Shown here one piece after another: positions 17,933 through 29,700 of a stretch of 64,000 nucleotides of DNA. The position numbers and the translations under genes are program-made. The number at the start of each line of letters is the position of its first letter. The stretch's first letter is position 1. Where the stretch lies: assembly GCA_002696035.1 (NCBI GenBank), contig NZQV01000016.1, positions 62,001 through 126,000 on the forward strand, written 5' to 3'. The stretch comes from Balneola sp. (lineage in GTDB: Bacteria > Bacteroidota > Rhodothermia > Balneolales > Balneolaceae). The notes beneath the pieces were generated by a model. That model was not told the origin of the DNA, did no database searches, and saw only the letters and a list, made by a program, of their open reading frames with translations.

Positions 17933-19045
17933 ATGAATACAGCAGATACTCTCCAAAAAACCGACTTAAAATCCCTCACCAAAGACGAACTCGCTCACTT
18001 TTGTAGCGAACTTGGTCTCCAAAGTTTCCGCTCTGATCAGATCTTTCAATGGCTCTACCAAAAGGGCGTTTCTGATTTTGAGGATATGACCAATCTCTCT
18101 AAGGATCTTCGCGATAAACTCCGTGAAATTGCTACGATAAACCGCATTAAGCTGGTACAGCAGCAGGAGAGTAAGGATGGAACCATTAAATTCTTATTTC
18201 AGCTGAACGATCCTGAAAAGGAGTATAAAGTAGAGGCTGTTCTGATCCCTGATTTCTTTGCGGATGGTGCAGCCCGAAGACTCACCGTGTGTGTATCGTC
18301 TCAAGTAGGTTGTGTATTTGGGTGTGCGTTTTGTGCCACGGGAAAAATGGGGCTATTCCGAAACCTGACTCATGGTGAAATTGTTGATCAGGTTCAGTAT
18401 ATCAATGATCTTGCCGAAGAGAAGTATGGAAAGAAGATCACCAATATTGTATATATGGGAATGGGTGAGCCTTTGCATAATTATAAGGCCGTTACCAATT
18501 CTGCTCATATTATTTCAGACCCCTTAAGTATTGAGCTTTCTCCAAAACGTATTACGGTTTCTACCGTTGGGCTCACCAAACAGATAAAAATGCTTGCAGA
18601 TGATCAGGAGCCTTTCAATCTGGCTATTTCCCTGCACGCCCCTACCGATGAAAAGCGGGACAAGATCATGCCGATCAACAACTCCATGAACCTGGAAAGT
18701 CTGGAAGATGCCGTAAAACATTATCATAAAATGACAGATCGTTCGGTCACATACGAATATCTGCTTTTTGACAATTTCAATGACAGTCCACAGGATGCTC
18801 GGGATCTGGCGAAAATTGTAAAGTGGGTACCTAGTAAGGTGAATATCATCATGTACAACAATGTGGCTGGAGTGGAACTGAAACGAGCCCGGGAAGAACG
18901 CCTCGACAATTTTATGCGGGAGCTTATCAAAAATGATGTACGGGCAACGGTTCGCCGTAGTCGTGGAGATGATATTGACGCTGGTTGTGGTCAGCTAGCA
19001 ATTCGGGAAGGCGCGCCTAAAGGTAAAACAATGGCTAAGAATTGA
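17933..19045 (+). CDS. rlmN: Dual-specificity 23S rRNA/tRNA adenine-C2 methyltransferase
   Basis: A radical-SAM enzyme that methylates C2 of A2503 in 23S rRNA and A37 in some tRNAs. The 370-residue sequence carries the CxxxCxxC iron-sulfur site as Cys127, Cys131 and Cys134 (GCVFGCAFCATG), the GMGEPLHNY SAM segment, and the conserved methyl-carrying cysteine near residue 352 in DAGCGQL. The length is normal. It follows the sigma-factor operon by 53 bp on the same strand and is convergent with lepB. Confidence 0.96.
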   Translation: MNTADTLQKTDLKSLTKDELAHFCSELGLQSFRSDQIFQWLYQKGVSDFEDMTNLSKDLRDKLREIATINRIKLVQQQESKDGTIKFLFQLNDPEKEYKVEAVLIPDFFADGAARRLTVCVSSQVGCVFGCAFCATGKMGLFRNLTHGEIVDQVQYINDLAEEKYGKKITNIVYMGMGEPLHNYKAVTNSAHIISDPLSIELSPKRITVSTVGLTKQIKMLADDQEPFNLAISLHAPTDEKRDKIMPINNSMNLESLEDAVKHYHKMTDRSVTYEYLLFDNFNDSPQDARDLAKIVKWVPSKVNIIMYNNVAGVELKRAREERLDNFMRELIKNDVRATVRRSRGDDIDAGCGQLAIREGAPKGKTMAKN

Positions 19046-19055
19046 TTAAAGTCAT

Positions 19056-19085
19056 GCCGGGGTCATTCACAAAAATTACCCCGGC
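19056..19085. terminator. Hairpin between convergent rlmN and lepB
   Basis: GCCGGGGT (19056-19063) pairs with ACCCCGGC (19078-19085) across a 14-base loop. No T run follows directly on either strand, so it is probably a weak bidirectional terminator. Confidence 0.5.
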
Positions 19086-19105
19086 TGTACTTACTCATTT
19101 TTTAA

Positions 19106-20209
19106 CTAGTCAATCAGAGTGAACATACGTTCAAATTTGGGCACCATCCCATCTATTGAAAACCATACGATCACCGCTTTTCCAATCACATGATCTTTAG
19201 GAACAAAGCCCCAAAAACGGGAATCCTGACTGTTATCCCGATTATCTCCCATCGCAAAATAGTAATTTTGCTTAATGGTGTAGGTATTCGTCTGCTCTCC
19301 ATTTATGAAGATCTGACCATTTTCACGCCTTAACTCATTTCGTTCATAGCGCTCAATTATATCTCTGTAGACAAACCAATTTTCATCAGTTAACTGAATT
19401 TTCTGCCCTTCAAACGGCACTACGGTCTTCGGCATCTGATCCGGATTACTGAATGCTCTTGAAAAACTGCCTTCACTTTGCACATAGCCTCTTTCGGTTG
19501 ATCCCTCGGGCGTGACATTCATGTACATGGTATCGATCTCAGACCAACCAGATACTTCTGCTGCCACGTCGTCAGTCATATTCACGATGTAGGTATCCTG
19601 ATTAGTGTATCCGATCAATTCTCCACCTACAGATTCCATTTTGGCATTACTCAACCGAACGCGATTTGCCATTTTGATGACATAATGCTGCTGAACCCCT
19701 TCATGATCTACTTCCGGTTCTCCATCTATGTACAGAACTTTATCCCGAATTGAGATCGTATCTCCGGGTATAGCCACGGCCCGTTTTATATAGTTTGTTT
19801 TTTGAGAGATGGGTTTTACTTCCCATGGCACATTAAATACAAAAATATCGTTTCGCTCAACATCACGATGACCGGGAAGCCGGGTCCATGGAAGCTGAAC
19901 ACCGGGCAGGCACCAACCTTGTAGAAAAGGAACACAAACACCCATTGGAGTTCGCGGCCCATAGGTAATATTTGATACAATGAGCATGTCTCCCGTCATG
20001 AGCGTTTTTTCCATGGAGGGTGTGGGGATCTTATATGAGCCAAAAAGAAAAGCACGGAGTATAGCCGCTGCAATAAATGCAAATACGATTGCATCTAACC
20101 ACTCACGTAACCACGACTTTGCTTTCTTGTTTTCTGCTTCCTTCTTTTCCTTCCGCTTCTTCCAATAGGAGCTTAATCCTTTGTCTTCGGACTTATTGTT
20201 GTCTTCCAA
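19106..20209 (-). CDS. lepB: Signal peptidase I
   Basis: Cleaves signal peptides from exported proteins at the outer face of the inner membrane. The 367-residue protein has one membrane segment (about 38-58), the catalytic Ser65 in SYKIPTPSMEKTL, the general-base Lys142 in NYIKRAVAIPGD, and box E GDNRDNSQDSRFWGFV near the end. It is longer than the minimal enzyme because of a periplasmic beta insert (about residues 155-285), as in many Bacteroidota. It is the last gene of lepA-unknown-lepB, with 9 bp to the preceding stop. Confidence 0.95.
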   Translation of the reverse strand: MEDNNKSEDKGLSSYWKKRKEKKEAENKKAKSWLREWLDAIVFAFIAAAILRAFLFGSYKIPTPSMEKTLMTGDMLIVSNITYGPRTPMGVCVPFLQGWCLPGVQLPWTRLPGHRDVERNDIFVFNVPWEVKPISQKTNYIKRAVAIPGDTISIRDKVLYIDGEPEVDHEGVQQHYVIKMANRVRLSNAKMESVGGELIGYTNQDTYIVNMTDDVAAEVSGWSEIDTMYMNVTPEGSTERGYVQSEGSFSRAFSNPDQMPKTVVPFEGQKIQLTDENWFVYRDIIERYERNELRRENGQIFINGEQTNTYTIKQNYYFAMGDNRDNSQDSRFWGFVPKDHVIGKAVIVWFSIDGMVPKFERMFTLID

Positions 20210-20218
20210 TGTCGTTTA

Positions 20219-20809
20219 TTATTTAGTTTTGATGTGCGAAGGTTTCTTTATCTCTTCCTTCTTGTATTCGCCGGCCTCATAGGAAACCCGGTACCATTGA
20301 CCTCTTTCAGGTGAAAAGAAATAATCTACATATTCTCGGGGTGATGCTGCGCGCAAATCTTTGGTGAGTGTACGTTTAACCTCAGGCATAAGATCTATAT
20401 AGCGACTGGCGCCCACGTAGACCAACCCATCCTCAAACGGTCCTTCAAGGTCAAGTACCATCATAGGAATATAGCCGTCTATAATAAACCAATATTCAAA
20501 TTGAATGGATTTACCATCCCGCAAATAACCATCCTTTTCGATGATGTCTTCCACGGTTTGGGTCGGATCGCCATATACATCCTGCAATACAGCTCGAATC
20601 TCAATGGTTGGCATCCGATCCAGTTCATTATATCGAAATCCTTGTCCGGTCCACTTGATGTCAGTAAATTGGGCCTGAAAAGCAGCCTTTGCTTCTTTTG
20701 TGTTTTCCACTTTCTTGATCTCAGGCTCTTCGAACTGCGCTTGAGCAGCCGTAGAGATCATCACCATAAAGATGAAAAACAGTACAATTCGTTTTACTAA
20801 GTTCTGCAT
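20219..20809 (-). CDS. Secreted protein of unknown function inside the lepA-lepB operon
   Basis: A 196-residue protein I do not recognise. It has a clear signal peptide (MQNLVKRIVLFFIFMVMI, cleavage after AQAQ) and a mature part with no lipobox, no cysteines that I can see, and mixed alpha/beta character. Notable segments are DVYGDPTQTVEDIIEKDGY and FEYWFIIDGYIPMMVLDLEGPFEDG; the C-terminus is Lys-rich. It lies 15 bp after lepA and 9 bp before lepB, so it is translated from the same message. The position suggests a role around protein export, but no function can be assigned. Confidence 0.85.
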   Translation of the reverse strand: MQNLVKRIVLFFIFMVMISTAAQAQFEEPEIKKVENTKEAKAAFQAQFTDIKWTGQGFRYNELDRMPTIEIRAVLQDVYGDPTQTVEDIIEKDGYLRDGKSIQFEYWFIIDGYIPMMVLDLEGPFEDGLVYVGASRYIDLMPEVKRTLTKDLRAASPREYVDYFFSPERGQWYRVSYEAGEYKKEEIKKPSHIKTK

Positions 20810-20824
20810 AGGATAAAATTGGGT

Positions 20825-22630
20825 TTAACGATCTTCTTCGTCCATTGAAAGAATAGCCAGGAAAGCTTCTTGTGGTATTTCTACGGTACCGACCTGTTTC
20901 ATGCGTTTCTTACCTTCCTTTTGTTTTTCAAGCAGCTTTCGTTTTCGGGAAATATCCCCGCCGTAACATTTTGCAGTTACATCTTTGCGCATGGCTCGAA
21001 CCGTATCTCGTGCAATTACCCGGTTTCCGATAGCCGCCTGTACTGCTACTTCAAACTGTTGCTGAGGAATAAGTTCCTTTAATTTTGCACAAACTTTACG
21101 GCCGAGGTAATACGCCTTGTCCCGATGTGATATACTGGACAAAGCATCTACCTGATCTCCATTCAATAAAATATCCAAACGGACAAGGTCTCCTTTTCGG
21201 TATTCGATAAATTCATAATCCAGGGAGGCGTATCCCCTCGTTCCGGATTTCAAACGATCGTAGAAATCAAAAACAACTTCTGCCATCGGTAGTTCATACG
21301 TAATTTCAACCCTATTATTTTGCATGAAGAGCTGATTTATATAAATACCTCTGCGATCCTGGCACAACTTCATCACCGGACCAATATAATCTGCTGGTGT
21401 AATGATACTCGCCTTGATATAAGGTTCATAGATCGCTTCAATATCTCCATTATCAGGCATCTGGCTTGGATTATCCACTTCAATACGCTTGCCACTTTCC
21501 GTAAGCTCTACCTCATATTGTACGTTTGGCACCGTCGTGATAATATCAATATCGAATTCACGATCGAGGCGCTCTTGTACAATTTCCATATGAAGAAGCC
21601 CCAAAAATCCAGCCCTGAATCCAAATCCAAGTGCTTTAGAGGTTTCAGGTTCATAGGTCAGGGAGGCATCATTCAGCTGAAGCTTTTCGAGAGCACCACG
21701 GAGGTCTTCGAAGTCATCAGCATCGGTAGGAAAAAGCCCACTAAATACCATCGGTTTGGCTTCCTGATATCCAGGGATTGGATCAGTAGCGGGATTATCT
21801 ACCTTAGTGATCGTATCACCTACGCGAACATCCTGCAGCGACTTTACACTCCCGATTACATAGCCTACTTCACCGGCGTGGAGCTCCTTTGTAGGTTCTT
21901 TTGTCATTTTCAGATATCCTATTTCCTCGGCATTATACTCTTCTTTATTTGCCATGAATTTGAAGAGATCACCTTTGCGAAGTACTCCTTCCATCACACG
22001 CACATAAGCAATAGAACCACGATAAGTATTGAAAATTGAATCGAATATTAAAGCCCGAAGTGGTTTTTCATCTTCTCGTTTTGGCCCCGGCACTCTTTCC
22101 ACAATTACTTCAAGCAGCTTATCTACGCCTTCGCCGGTTTTACCAGATACATGTAATATATCTTCGTGATCGCACCCAATCAGGTCAACCACTTGCTGTC
22201 CCACTCCTTCAGGATCGGCGCCAGGAAGATCGATCTTATTCAAAACCGGAATGATCTCAAGATTTTGGTCAATGGCCTGATAGAGATTAGAAATAGTTTG
22301 AGCTTCAATACCTTGGGCTGCATCTACAACTAAAATGGCCCCTTCACAAGCTTTGAGTGCTCGTGATACTTCGTAGGCAAAATCCACATGACCGGGTGTG
22401 TCAATGAGATTGAATATATAGTTCTCACCATTGGGTCGTTTATAGTCCATGCGGATGGCGTGGCTTTTAATGGTGATACCCCGTTCGCGTTCCAGGTCCA
22501 TATCGTCCAGCAACTGCTCCTTCATATCCCGTTCACTAATAGAGCCGGTAAGCTGAAGCAATCTGTCCGCTAAGGTAGATTTCCCATGGTCAATATGGGC
22601 AATGATGCAAAAATTTCGAATATTATTCAT
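20825..22630 (-). CDS. lepA: Elongation factor 4 (back-translocating GTPase)
   Basis: A 601-residue translational GTPase that remodels stalled ribosomes and aids 30S biogenesis. The G domain is clear: [15 protein letters not shown] (G1), [10 protein letters not shown] (G2), [12 protein letters not shown] (G3) and [12 protein letters not shown] (G4, with LepA-type spacing). The LepA-specific C-terminal domain ends [21 protein letters not shown] and the [11 protein letters not shown] segment. The length is standard. It heads the operon with lepB, the classical order, with one unknown gene between. Confidence 0.97.
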   Translation of the reverse strand: MNNIRNFCIIAHIDHGKSTLADRLLQLTGSISERDMKEQLLDDMDLERERGITIKSHAIRMDYKRPNGENYIFNLIDTPGHVDFAYEVSRALKACEGAILVVDAAQGIEAQTISNLYQAIDQNLEIIPVLNKIDLPGADPEGVGQQVVDLIGCDHEDILHVSGKTGEGVDKLLEVIVERVPGPKREDEKPLRALIFDSIFNTYRGSIAYVRVMEGVLRKGDLFKFMANKEEYNAEEIGYLKMTKEPTKELHAGEVGYVIGSVKSLQDVRVGDTITKVDNPATDPIPGYQEAKPMVFSGLFPTDADDFEDLRGALEKLQLNDASLTYEPETSKALGFGFRAGFLGLLHMEIVQERLDREFDIDIITTVPNVQYEVELTESGKRIEVDNPSQMPDNGDIEAIYEPYIKASIITPADYIGPVMKLCQDRRGIYINQLFMQNNRVEITYELPMAEVVFDFYDRLKSGTRGYASLDYEFIEYRKGDLVRLDILLNGDQVDALSSISHRDKAYYLGRKVCAKLKELIPQQQFEVAVQAAIGNRVIARDTVRAMRKDVTAKCYGGDISRKRKLLEKQKEGKKRMKQVGTVEIPQEAFLAILSMDEEDR

Positions 22631-22758
22631 GTATTGAATAGGATGTGGTGCGTCTCACTTTAAAAAAATAAAGATACAAAGAAGGCGGGAGCTGTTAAAC
22701 AAAACTTTTAAGTAAAGATTTATCCATTTAGGAGTTTTGCAGTCCTAAAATTATAGGC

Positions 22759-22792
22759 AAAAAAAAAGCCACACCGTCAAGGTGTGGCTTTT
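22759..22792 (-). terminator. Rho-independent terminator of the PorV-like gene
   Basis: A 12-bp perfect stem (AAAAGCCACACC 22764-22775 with GGTGTGGCTTTT 22781-22792) and a five-base loop; on the minus strand a run of nine T residues follows. It separates the secretion block from lepA. Confidence 0.92.
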
Positions 22793-22808
22793 GAACTATA
22801 GAGTGGAT

Positions 22809-23714
22809 TTATAGCCCATTTATGGAAAGTCCGATTCTGTGGCTTGCACCAAAGAAGTTTGGTTCTTTTGCATACGCATAATCTATGCTAAAGTTGATGG
22901 TTTCAGCACTAAAGCCAATATTTCCTCCAAAATTCAGTTCAGTGTCCTTCATTCCTGAACGAACTCCAATAGAGAATTCTTCAGTTACTTGAATGTCGTA
23001 ACCCGCACCAAAACGGAGATAGGCATTATATTGATCACTGGAAAGGTCGTCCACCTCAAGATCTACTGCAGCAGTTAGCCCGGGAATTGGCATTAATCCA
23101 AGTCCTGCCCTAAGTACGTGAGGAAGTTTATCCGGACCTAATTCACCCAATAGGTTTTGGTAAGTGGCTCCTACCATAAACTGTTCTTGAGTAAATTTAA
23201 CCCCCAGATCCATCGCATACCCTTCATCTTTAACAACATCGAGGTCCTGTGACAGATACTTACCTGTCACCCCTACCGATAGTGCCTCCGAAATAGAAAA
23301 TGCGTATGAAGCTCCAATGGCCATGTTTACATTATTAAATGTACCGGTTTGATTATTGCCTTCATCATAACCCATGATGTCGTTAACGCCGGCGTTTATA
23401 AACCCAATCCCGATTACACCGGCTTCACCTAAATTATAGGCTAATGATGCCGTGTTAAAAACTCGGTCGTAGGCAAGTCCGGCAGAGTACATTCCCGTAA
23501 AACTGTAGGAAGTGACGCCGGCTAATCCTGCAGGGTTCCAGTACGTTGCAGAAGCATCGTTTGCTAAAGCGGTATACGCACCTCCATATCCTTCACCGGA
23601 AGCTGTAGTAGCTCGGGAGAGATAAGGGGCTGCTGTGTTTTGTGCGTAAGCTTCTATGCCACCAAAAAGCAGGGCGAGCAATAGAATAGTTAGTGTTTTT
23701 TTCAGATTCTTCAT
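22809..23714 (-). CDS. PorV/PorQ family outer-membrane beta-barrel protein
   Basis: About 301 residues with a signal peptide (MKNLKKTLTILLLALLFGG, cleavage after AYAQ) and a FadL-like barrel. RATTASGEGYGGAYTALANDASATYWNPAGLAG is the PorV/UPF0164 hallmark, given here by its core ANDASATYWNPAG. PorV proteins bind type IX secretion cargo and hand it to the surface-attachment machinery. The start at 23714 is preferred over the frame's first start codon at 23762, because the earlier one would place a transcription terminator inside the coding region. It lies directly after the 3005-residue T9SS cargo gene on the same strand, so a dedicated partner role is possible. Confidence 0.85.
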   Translation of the reverse strand: MKNLKKTLTILLLALLFGGIEAYAQNTAAPYLSRATTASGEGYGGAYTALANDASATYWNPAGLAGVTSYSFTGMYSAGLAYDRVFNTASLAYNLGEAGVIGIGFINAGVNDIMGYDEGNNQTGTFNNVNMAIGASYAFSISEALSVGVTGKYLSQDLDVVKDEGYAMDLGVKFTQEQFMVGATYQNLLGELGPDKLPHVLRAGLGLMPIPGLTAAVDLEVDDLSSDQYNAYLRFGAGYDIQVTEEFSIGVRSGMKDTELNFGGNIGFSAETINFSIDYAYAKEPNFFGASHRIGLSINGL

Positions 23715-23745
23715 GACTATGTGATTTCTTTTTTTTGAATTGTTA

Positions 23746-23773
23746 AAAAGAGGGCCGGCCAAAAACCGGCCCT
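23746..23773 (-). terminator. Hairpin between the giant cargo gene and the PorV-like gene
   Basis: AGGGCCGG (23751-23758) pairs with CCGGCCCT (23766-23773) across seven bases, and on the minus strand CTTTTTAA follows. It lies 13 bp after the stop of the giant gene. It could end most transcripts while allowing some read-through into the PorV-like gene. Confidence 0.75.
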
Positions 23774-23786
23774 AATTTAAGCTGTA

Positions 23787-26700
23787 TTATCTCTTAGCTA
23801 CTACTGCTTTGAATACTTGCTCTTCTTGGTCATCGCCGTTTTTCACAACAATTCTTAAGAAGTACACACCGTTTGCCAGCTGCTGACCATCGATGGCATT
23901 ACCAGCGAAGCTCATTTGCTGTACACCAGGTGCAAACGTTTCGTCATTTGCTAATTCGATCACTTTTCTTCCGTTAAAGTCGAGTCCTTCAATAGAAACT
24001 TGCGCTTCTTTTGAAAGGATGAATTCTACCGTTGCCTCTCGTACGGTTGGATCGAACGGATTCGGGAAGATGTGGAAATCAGTTACTGACAGCTGCAGAG
24101 ACTCACTAACTGCTTCAGCTACCGCTACGTTACCGGTATTATCGGCAACTTCGATCTCAACGGTGCTTCCGAATTCAGCTACTGCGAACGTCAGTATTCC
24201 TGAGTTCTCATTATAGCTTACTTCGTCGCTGTCAATTCCGTACGTACTACTTTCACCTTCAGAGCTGATACTTGTGATGTTGATAGAAGTAGAGTCAACT
24301 CCGGAACCTTCATCCGTCAGACGGATTCTGATTCCTGTTTCAACAACTGAACTCATTACTTCAGCTTCTGGTGCAGTGTTGTCATACTTGGCACGATATT
24401 GCTGTACCGTAGAACGGTTGCCCGCGCGGTCAAGAACACCGTTAGCATTCGTATAAGAACTTGGACCAAAGTTTACATGGTCATTGGTAGCACCATTTGG
24501 GTTAGGTGAACCGTTCAGATTTTGCAGACCGGCAGAGTTCGCATCTACCATATAGAATGATAGTGATGCTACTTCACCTTCCTCTTCGTCTACATTCACA
24601 TTGAAAGTAGCCATGAGTGAATCTACACTACCAACGTAGTCGATCTGTTCCGGAGATACACGTTGCAGATAGCGCACGCGCTCTTCTTTAGCACCGGAAC
24701 TGTCTTCGGCAACTATATTGGCATAAACATCCACATAAAAGGAGTTGATGTTAAGTCCAGATCCTGAGGTGTCACCTACTGCAGCATCGTATACTGCGAA
24801 GGTCATTTCAGAATTTGGCCCAACATGAGTAGTTACCGCATCAATACCTATTGGCGAGTTATCAACAATGATTTCCTGTTGTTCTAAAACCCGGTTACCG
24901 TTGTTGTTATCTACAACGAATGTAGAGTTATGTGAACCTTCAGAAAGATTCAACTCTTGAATACCCGTTGTTGCTACAAACTGTACTGAATTTGGATTAA
25001 CTCCTGCACCAGTTGTTAATAATACCGGAGCATCATTAATGAACAACTGACCTGAACCAGCATTTACACTTGATATCTGATCAGATACCACAGAATAGAA
25101 GCTGGCATTTGCACCAGTACTTGGGATATATCCCCCACTATTTGCGGCACCATACTGCATAGTCGATACCACCATGCTTCCTGGATTAGCCTGAGCTACT
25201 CCTTTTTGAATCAATGTATACCGTGTTGCAGTTGTTGGAAGTGAACTGATCTCGAAGGTCACTGTATTATTTCCGGTATCAATCACTTTGTTCATTATTT
25301 GAACATTTCCATTGAAAGATCCACCTGCCACTGTCACTACCGAAAGCTCCAGTTCATCCTGTGCGTCGATATTACCGTCACGGTTGGAATCCATGATATC
25401 ATCATCGCTATAGGATATTGATACCGTTGCAGGATATCCTCCCTCAAGTGCACTTGAACTTGCATTCAACCAGTAAGCAGAGCTGATCTGCATCCAGTCT
25501 AATTGCTGTGCACTATTACTGCGGAAAGACGATGGATCTTCTTCAACGTAAACCCCAACGTTAGTTTGAATAAACTCAGGGATTTCAAGAGAGAATCCTC
25601 CATCACTGCTTGTTACAGTTCCGCCGCGGTTGGCTGCAACACGCTCTACACGTACTGACTGATGAACCATCTCCACCGTACCATCCGGCAGGACATTAGT
25701 TGCGAATGCAACATACTGACCTCCACTACCGATACCCGGATTGAATGAACTTCCAGTGCCAAAATGAACACCGTCAATATATTCTAGGACATTACCATTT
25801 GTTCCTGTTCTATAAGCTGGGTTTAACACAAAGTTTAATCCATTTCTATTAGAATACAGGTTTCCGTCTGTTACGGTTGAGAGACTTACCTGATCTTGAT
25901 CTGATTCCGGGAAAACTTCCAAACGCAAGTCCGTGATATCCCCTTTTTGTTTATTCATGATCAAGCCAAGATTATTGTTCTCCTCATTGGAAGGAGTCCA
26001 GGCTGTAAGTATATCCTGAGCACCAGTTAGCCCTGAAGCATCATTGGCATAATTTACATCCAGGTCAAGAACAGTTGGGGAGCTTGCAAATCTACTTTGC
26101 GCAAGATTACCTGTAGTCTGCTCGGAAGCTGTGACGCGAATACTCATGGTGCCTTCAGGAATATCATTCCCTTCCAGATTAACAGTGCCTAATCTGTAGC
26201 CATCCAGGTTATTACCACTTATGACACCGGTTAAACCTACTTCACGTTCGATATCATAACTTGATCCACCATCTGTTGATATTTCAACAATTGCGGATTG
26301 TGCATGAGGCGAAGCCTGCAGGTAAAGCGTTGAGTGTTCTGCATTATAGCCGTGTACCCATGCAAGTGGTTCTCCTACTACAAACTCGTAGGATGTACTT
26401 GAAGTACGATTCGACAGATCATCAGAAAACTGAACCTGAATTCTGTAGACCCCGTCCTGCACAAAGTCAGCAGGATCAAGCGTTACAGAAATATTTTCAG
26501 CATCATTGAACTGCTCCAAGAGTTGAGTAGATGCGTTGTTATAAGAAACACTACTACCTACTCCTTGATTAGCTAATCGAGTAACCTGAACTCGAGCATG
26601 ACTGAAATCTTCGGTTCCGCTATTTACGGTTACCGCCATTTCAGTGGCTTCTGTCAAGGCATTGAATGATGAAGTACTCTGATTATTCCATGTCAGTGTC

Positions 26701-29700
26701 TGATCATTCGTCAGCGGGCTTCCATCCAGCGTAAAGAATCCGTTTGGAGCCGTGAAATCAAATTCAACGGTGGTTGTAGCCACGTCGTCTTCGATATCTT
26801 CGTTTCCTGAGGTATTCCAACTCGGTGTATTACCCAGTATTCGCTGATACTCATAACCGGCATCGTCCTGAGCAACGGCAATGAGTTCATGAGACCCATC
26901 AAGGTTTCCAATATTACCACCGGCAACTGCATCCGCAATTTCCTGTGGAGTAATTGAGATACTGAATGATCCATCCGGATTCTTAACGGCTGTATTACCA
27001 ATTGCTGTATATCCAGAGTTATCATCTGTTTGACGTACTCGGAATTCAACAGCACCTGTATTTTCCAGTCCGTTAGCAGTTAGCGTGATATTTCCACCAC
27101 CTAATCTGGCACCGGCGTAATCTACAATGGTAGCTCGCTCGGTAGCTGGGTTGAAGGTATTATCTATCATAACAGTAAGCGTATCAGAGTAGAACTCTTC
27201 TTCGTTATCTGTAACTGCAGCTAAACGTACTTGAATCTCGCCGTCAGGATAATTATTGGTGTTTAGTGACAGATTAGTTCCGGGAGTACCTGTACTGCTT
27301 GCAAACTGGAAATCAGACTGATTTACTTCCATTACATCCAAGCGAACCTGGTTAATAATACCGAAGTGTTCGTAATCAATACCACTTACGAATCCTTGTA
27401 GTCTGAGACCGTCAACAAGATCAGTAAAGAAGATATCTGCTTGCTCGTTTCCAACAACGGTTAGGTTCCCGAAGTTACCACCAGACTGGTTCAGGGCAGA
27501 TGTCTGTGAGTTACCTAAGGTATCCCTTACATCAAATGATAGCGTACCACCATTCATGTTGATCTGCTGGTTATCAGCGTAGTCAGGTAATGGGAAGCGG
27601 AAAACGTAGTTATCGCCAACCATTTCACCTCGTACGTTGAGTGTTTGAGCACCATTATTGCTCTGTACATTCAACATCGCCTCTGCATAAGTCACCTCGT
27701 TTTCGAGCGTAGGCTTAATTTCAACAGAAACCGTGTCGGAACCCGCTTGCATTGGCGCAAGAGATTGCATGGTTTCGTCTCCATTAATAGATACGATCTC
27801 GAAGGTTGGCGACTCATTGTCAACGTAAACACTAAATGTTTGTCCAGAGTAAGTGTTTCCAGCATCATCTGTAACAGTCACAAATAAGAGTACTGAACCT
27901 TGATAGTTGTTGTAGTTCGATTGCGTATTGAAATCGAACTCAAAGTTACCCGGTGCATAATTTGGACCTTGAGTTACATCATTATTAGTAGCAGACTGAA
28001 ATGGCTGTCGTGTCACAATGCTGATACTTGCGATATCATCTGCATCACTTGTTACTTCAATTCTTGAAGCGGAGCCATTGATGGTTTCTTGTCCATCAAC
28101 CACAACAGCATCTACAAAATCAAGAGTAACTTCAGGAAGATCCGTATCGAAGATAACTTTTTGAGTATTTGTAGTGTACTCATTGAAGTTTCCATCTTCA
28201 GCTACTGCTCTTACATAGTACTCTTGTCCTGAAGTCAGTAAAGTTCTTACTTCAGAAGGAATAGTTAATGATGTAGTACCAAATATAGAAGTACCTGTAC
28301 CCAAGAGATAAACATCTCCTGAAAAATCTTCTGTCGGTGACAATTCATATTCAACGGAACTTGCGTTGAATTGATCATTTACCGTATAGTTGAAGTTTGC
28401 AGAGAAGCTAATCGAGGTATTGAACTTGCTCCCGTTAGAAGGTGAAACCAGTGTATACAATGGAGCAACATTGTCAACAACCTCAAACTGTTGTGACGAG
28501 GTCGTAGTTGAGTTATCTCGCCCATCATTAACTACGATCTGGATGTTTGGATTTGATCCGTTGTAAGGAGTCATATCCAAGGTGATGGTGAATAAGTTTC
28601 CATCTACCGCCAGTCGACCAGCAAATATGTGCTGGCTGATCGTGGTATTGGAAACAGTAGTACCATTGATCAAGACCTGTACAGTTCCTACTTGCGGATC
28701 GATATCAAACTGATCTTCAATCTGATAGGTAAAGGAGGTCTCGCCGGAAGCCATGGCTCCAACAATTTCTCCGTCATTTACCCCATCCCAGGTAGAATCG
28801 TCAATGGCAACGATCTGTACTTCAGGATCGAATATGTCGGCAAACACCGTGATATATCCATTCGCAGCAAGTGCTTCAGAATCAGTTTGGGTGTTACCAT
28901 TATTGTCAGTAAGGACAGGAATGATCTGATATTCACTACCGATCGATTGTTCTGAACTTGCACCTGCAATGTTATTACCATCAACAGAAACTTGTAGCTG
29001 GCCACCTTGTACACCGCCATCAAAGGCTAGGTTTGCCCAGTTACCTGGTTGCAATCCATTTGTTTCCGGATCGGTATCTGCGGGACGAACTCTGAACTGT
29101 ACAGAGGTAATGTCGTCGTCCACATCAATAGTAATATTCCTATTTGTATTAGCGGCAAAAACCACACTATCTTCAGGCTCTGTCCACATTGCTGTTGTTA
29201 CTACTGCATCGGCAGAATTGGTAGCGGTTAAGCTTACTTCCCCTGCGTTACCGGCGTCATCTACCGGACGAACGGCATAGCGTACAACTTCTCCGTCGGC
29301 ATATTCCGGAGAGGTATAGGTTGCACCATTAGCATAATCGATAGTTGCTACCGGCGTGTTGTAGTCAATCGTTCCGGATCCCTGATCGGAATAGATGACC
29401 CAATCACTGGTTCCAGCCACTGAACCACCAAACATATCAGTGCCAAAGTTAACTGTGTTGTTACCGCGAATTATTGTATTCGGTCCATTATTAATGGTTA
29501 ACTGAATACGGCCATCAGATTGTTGCTCTGTAAATAATTCCGGTGATTTGACAGACACGTTATCAACAGGTAAGCCACTGGTATTCTGTGAACTACTGTT
29601 CCCACCCGTGTCGAAGGCTGTTACCGTTAATGTAGTGTTACCTAAATCATTGTCTGAAGCATAAAGCATATCAGTTGCTTCCTGTACTTCTACATCCACT

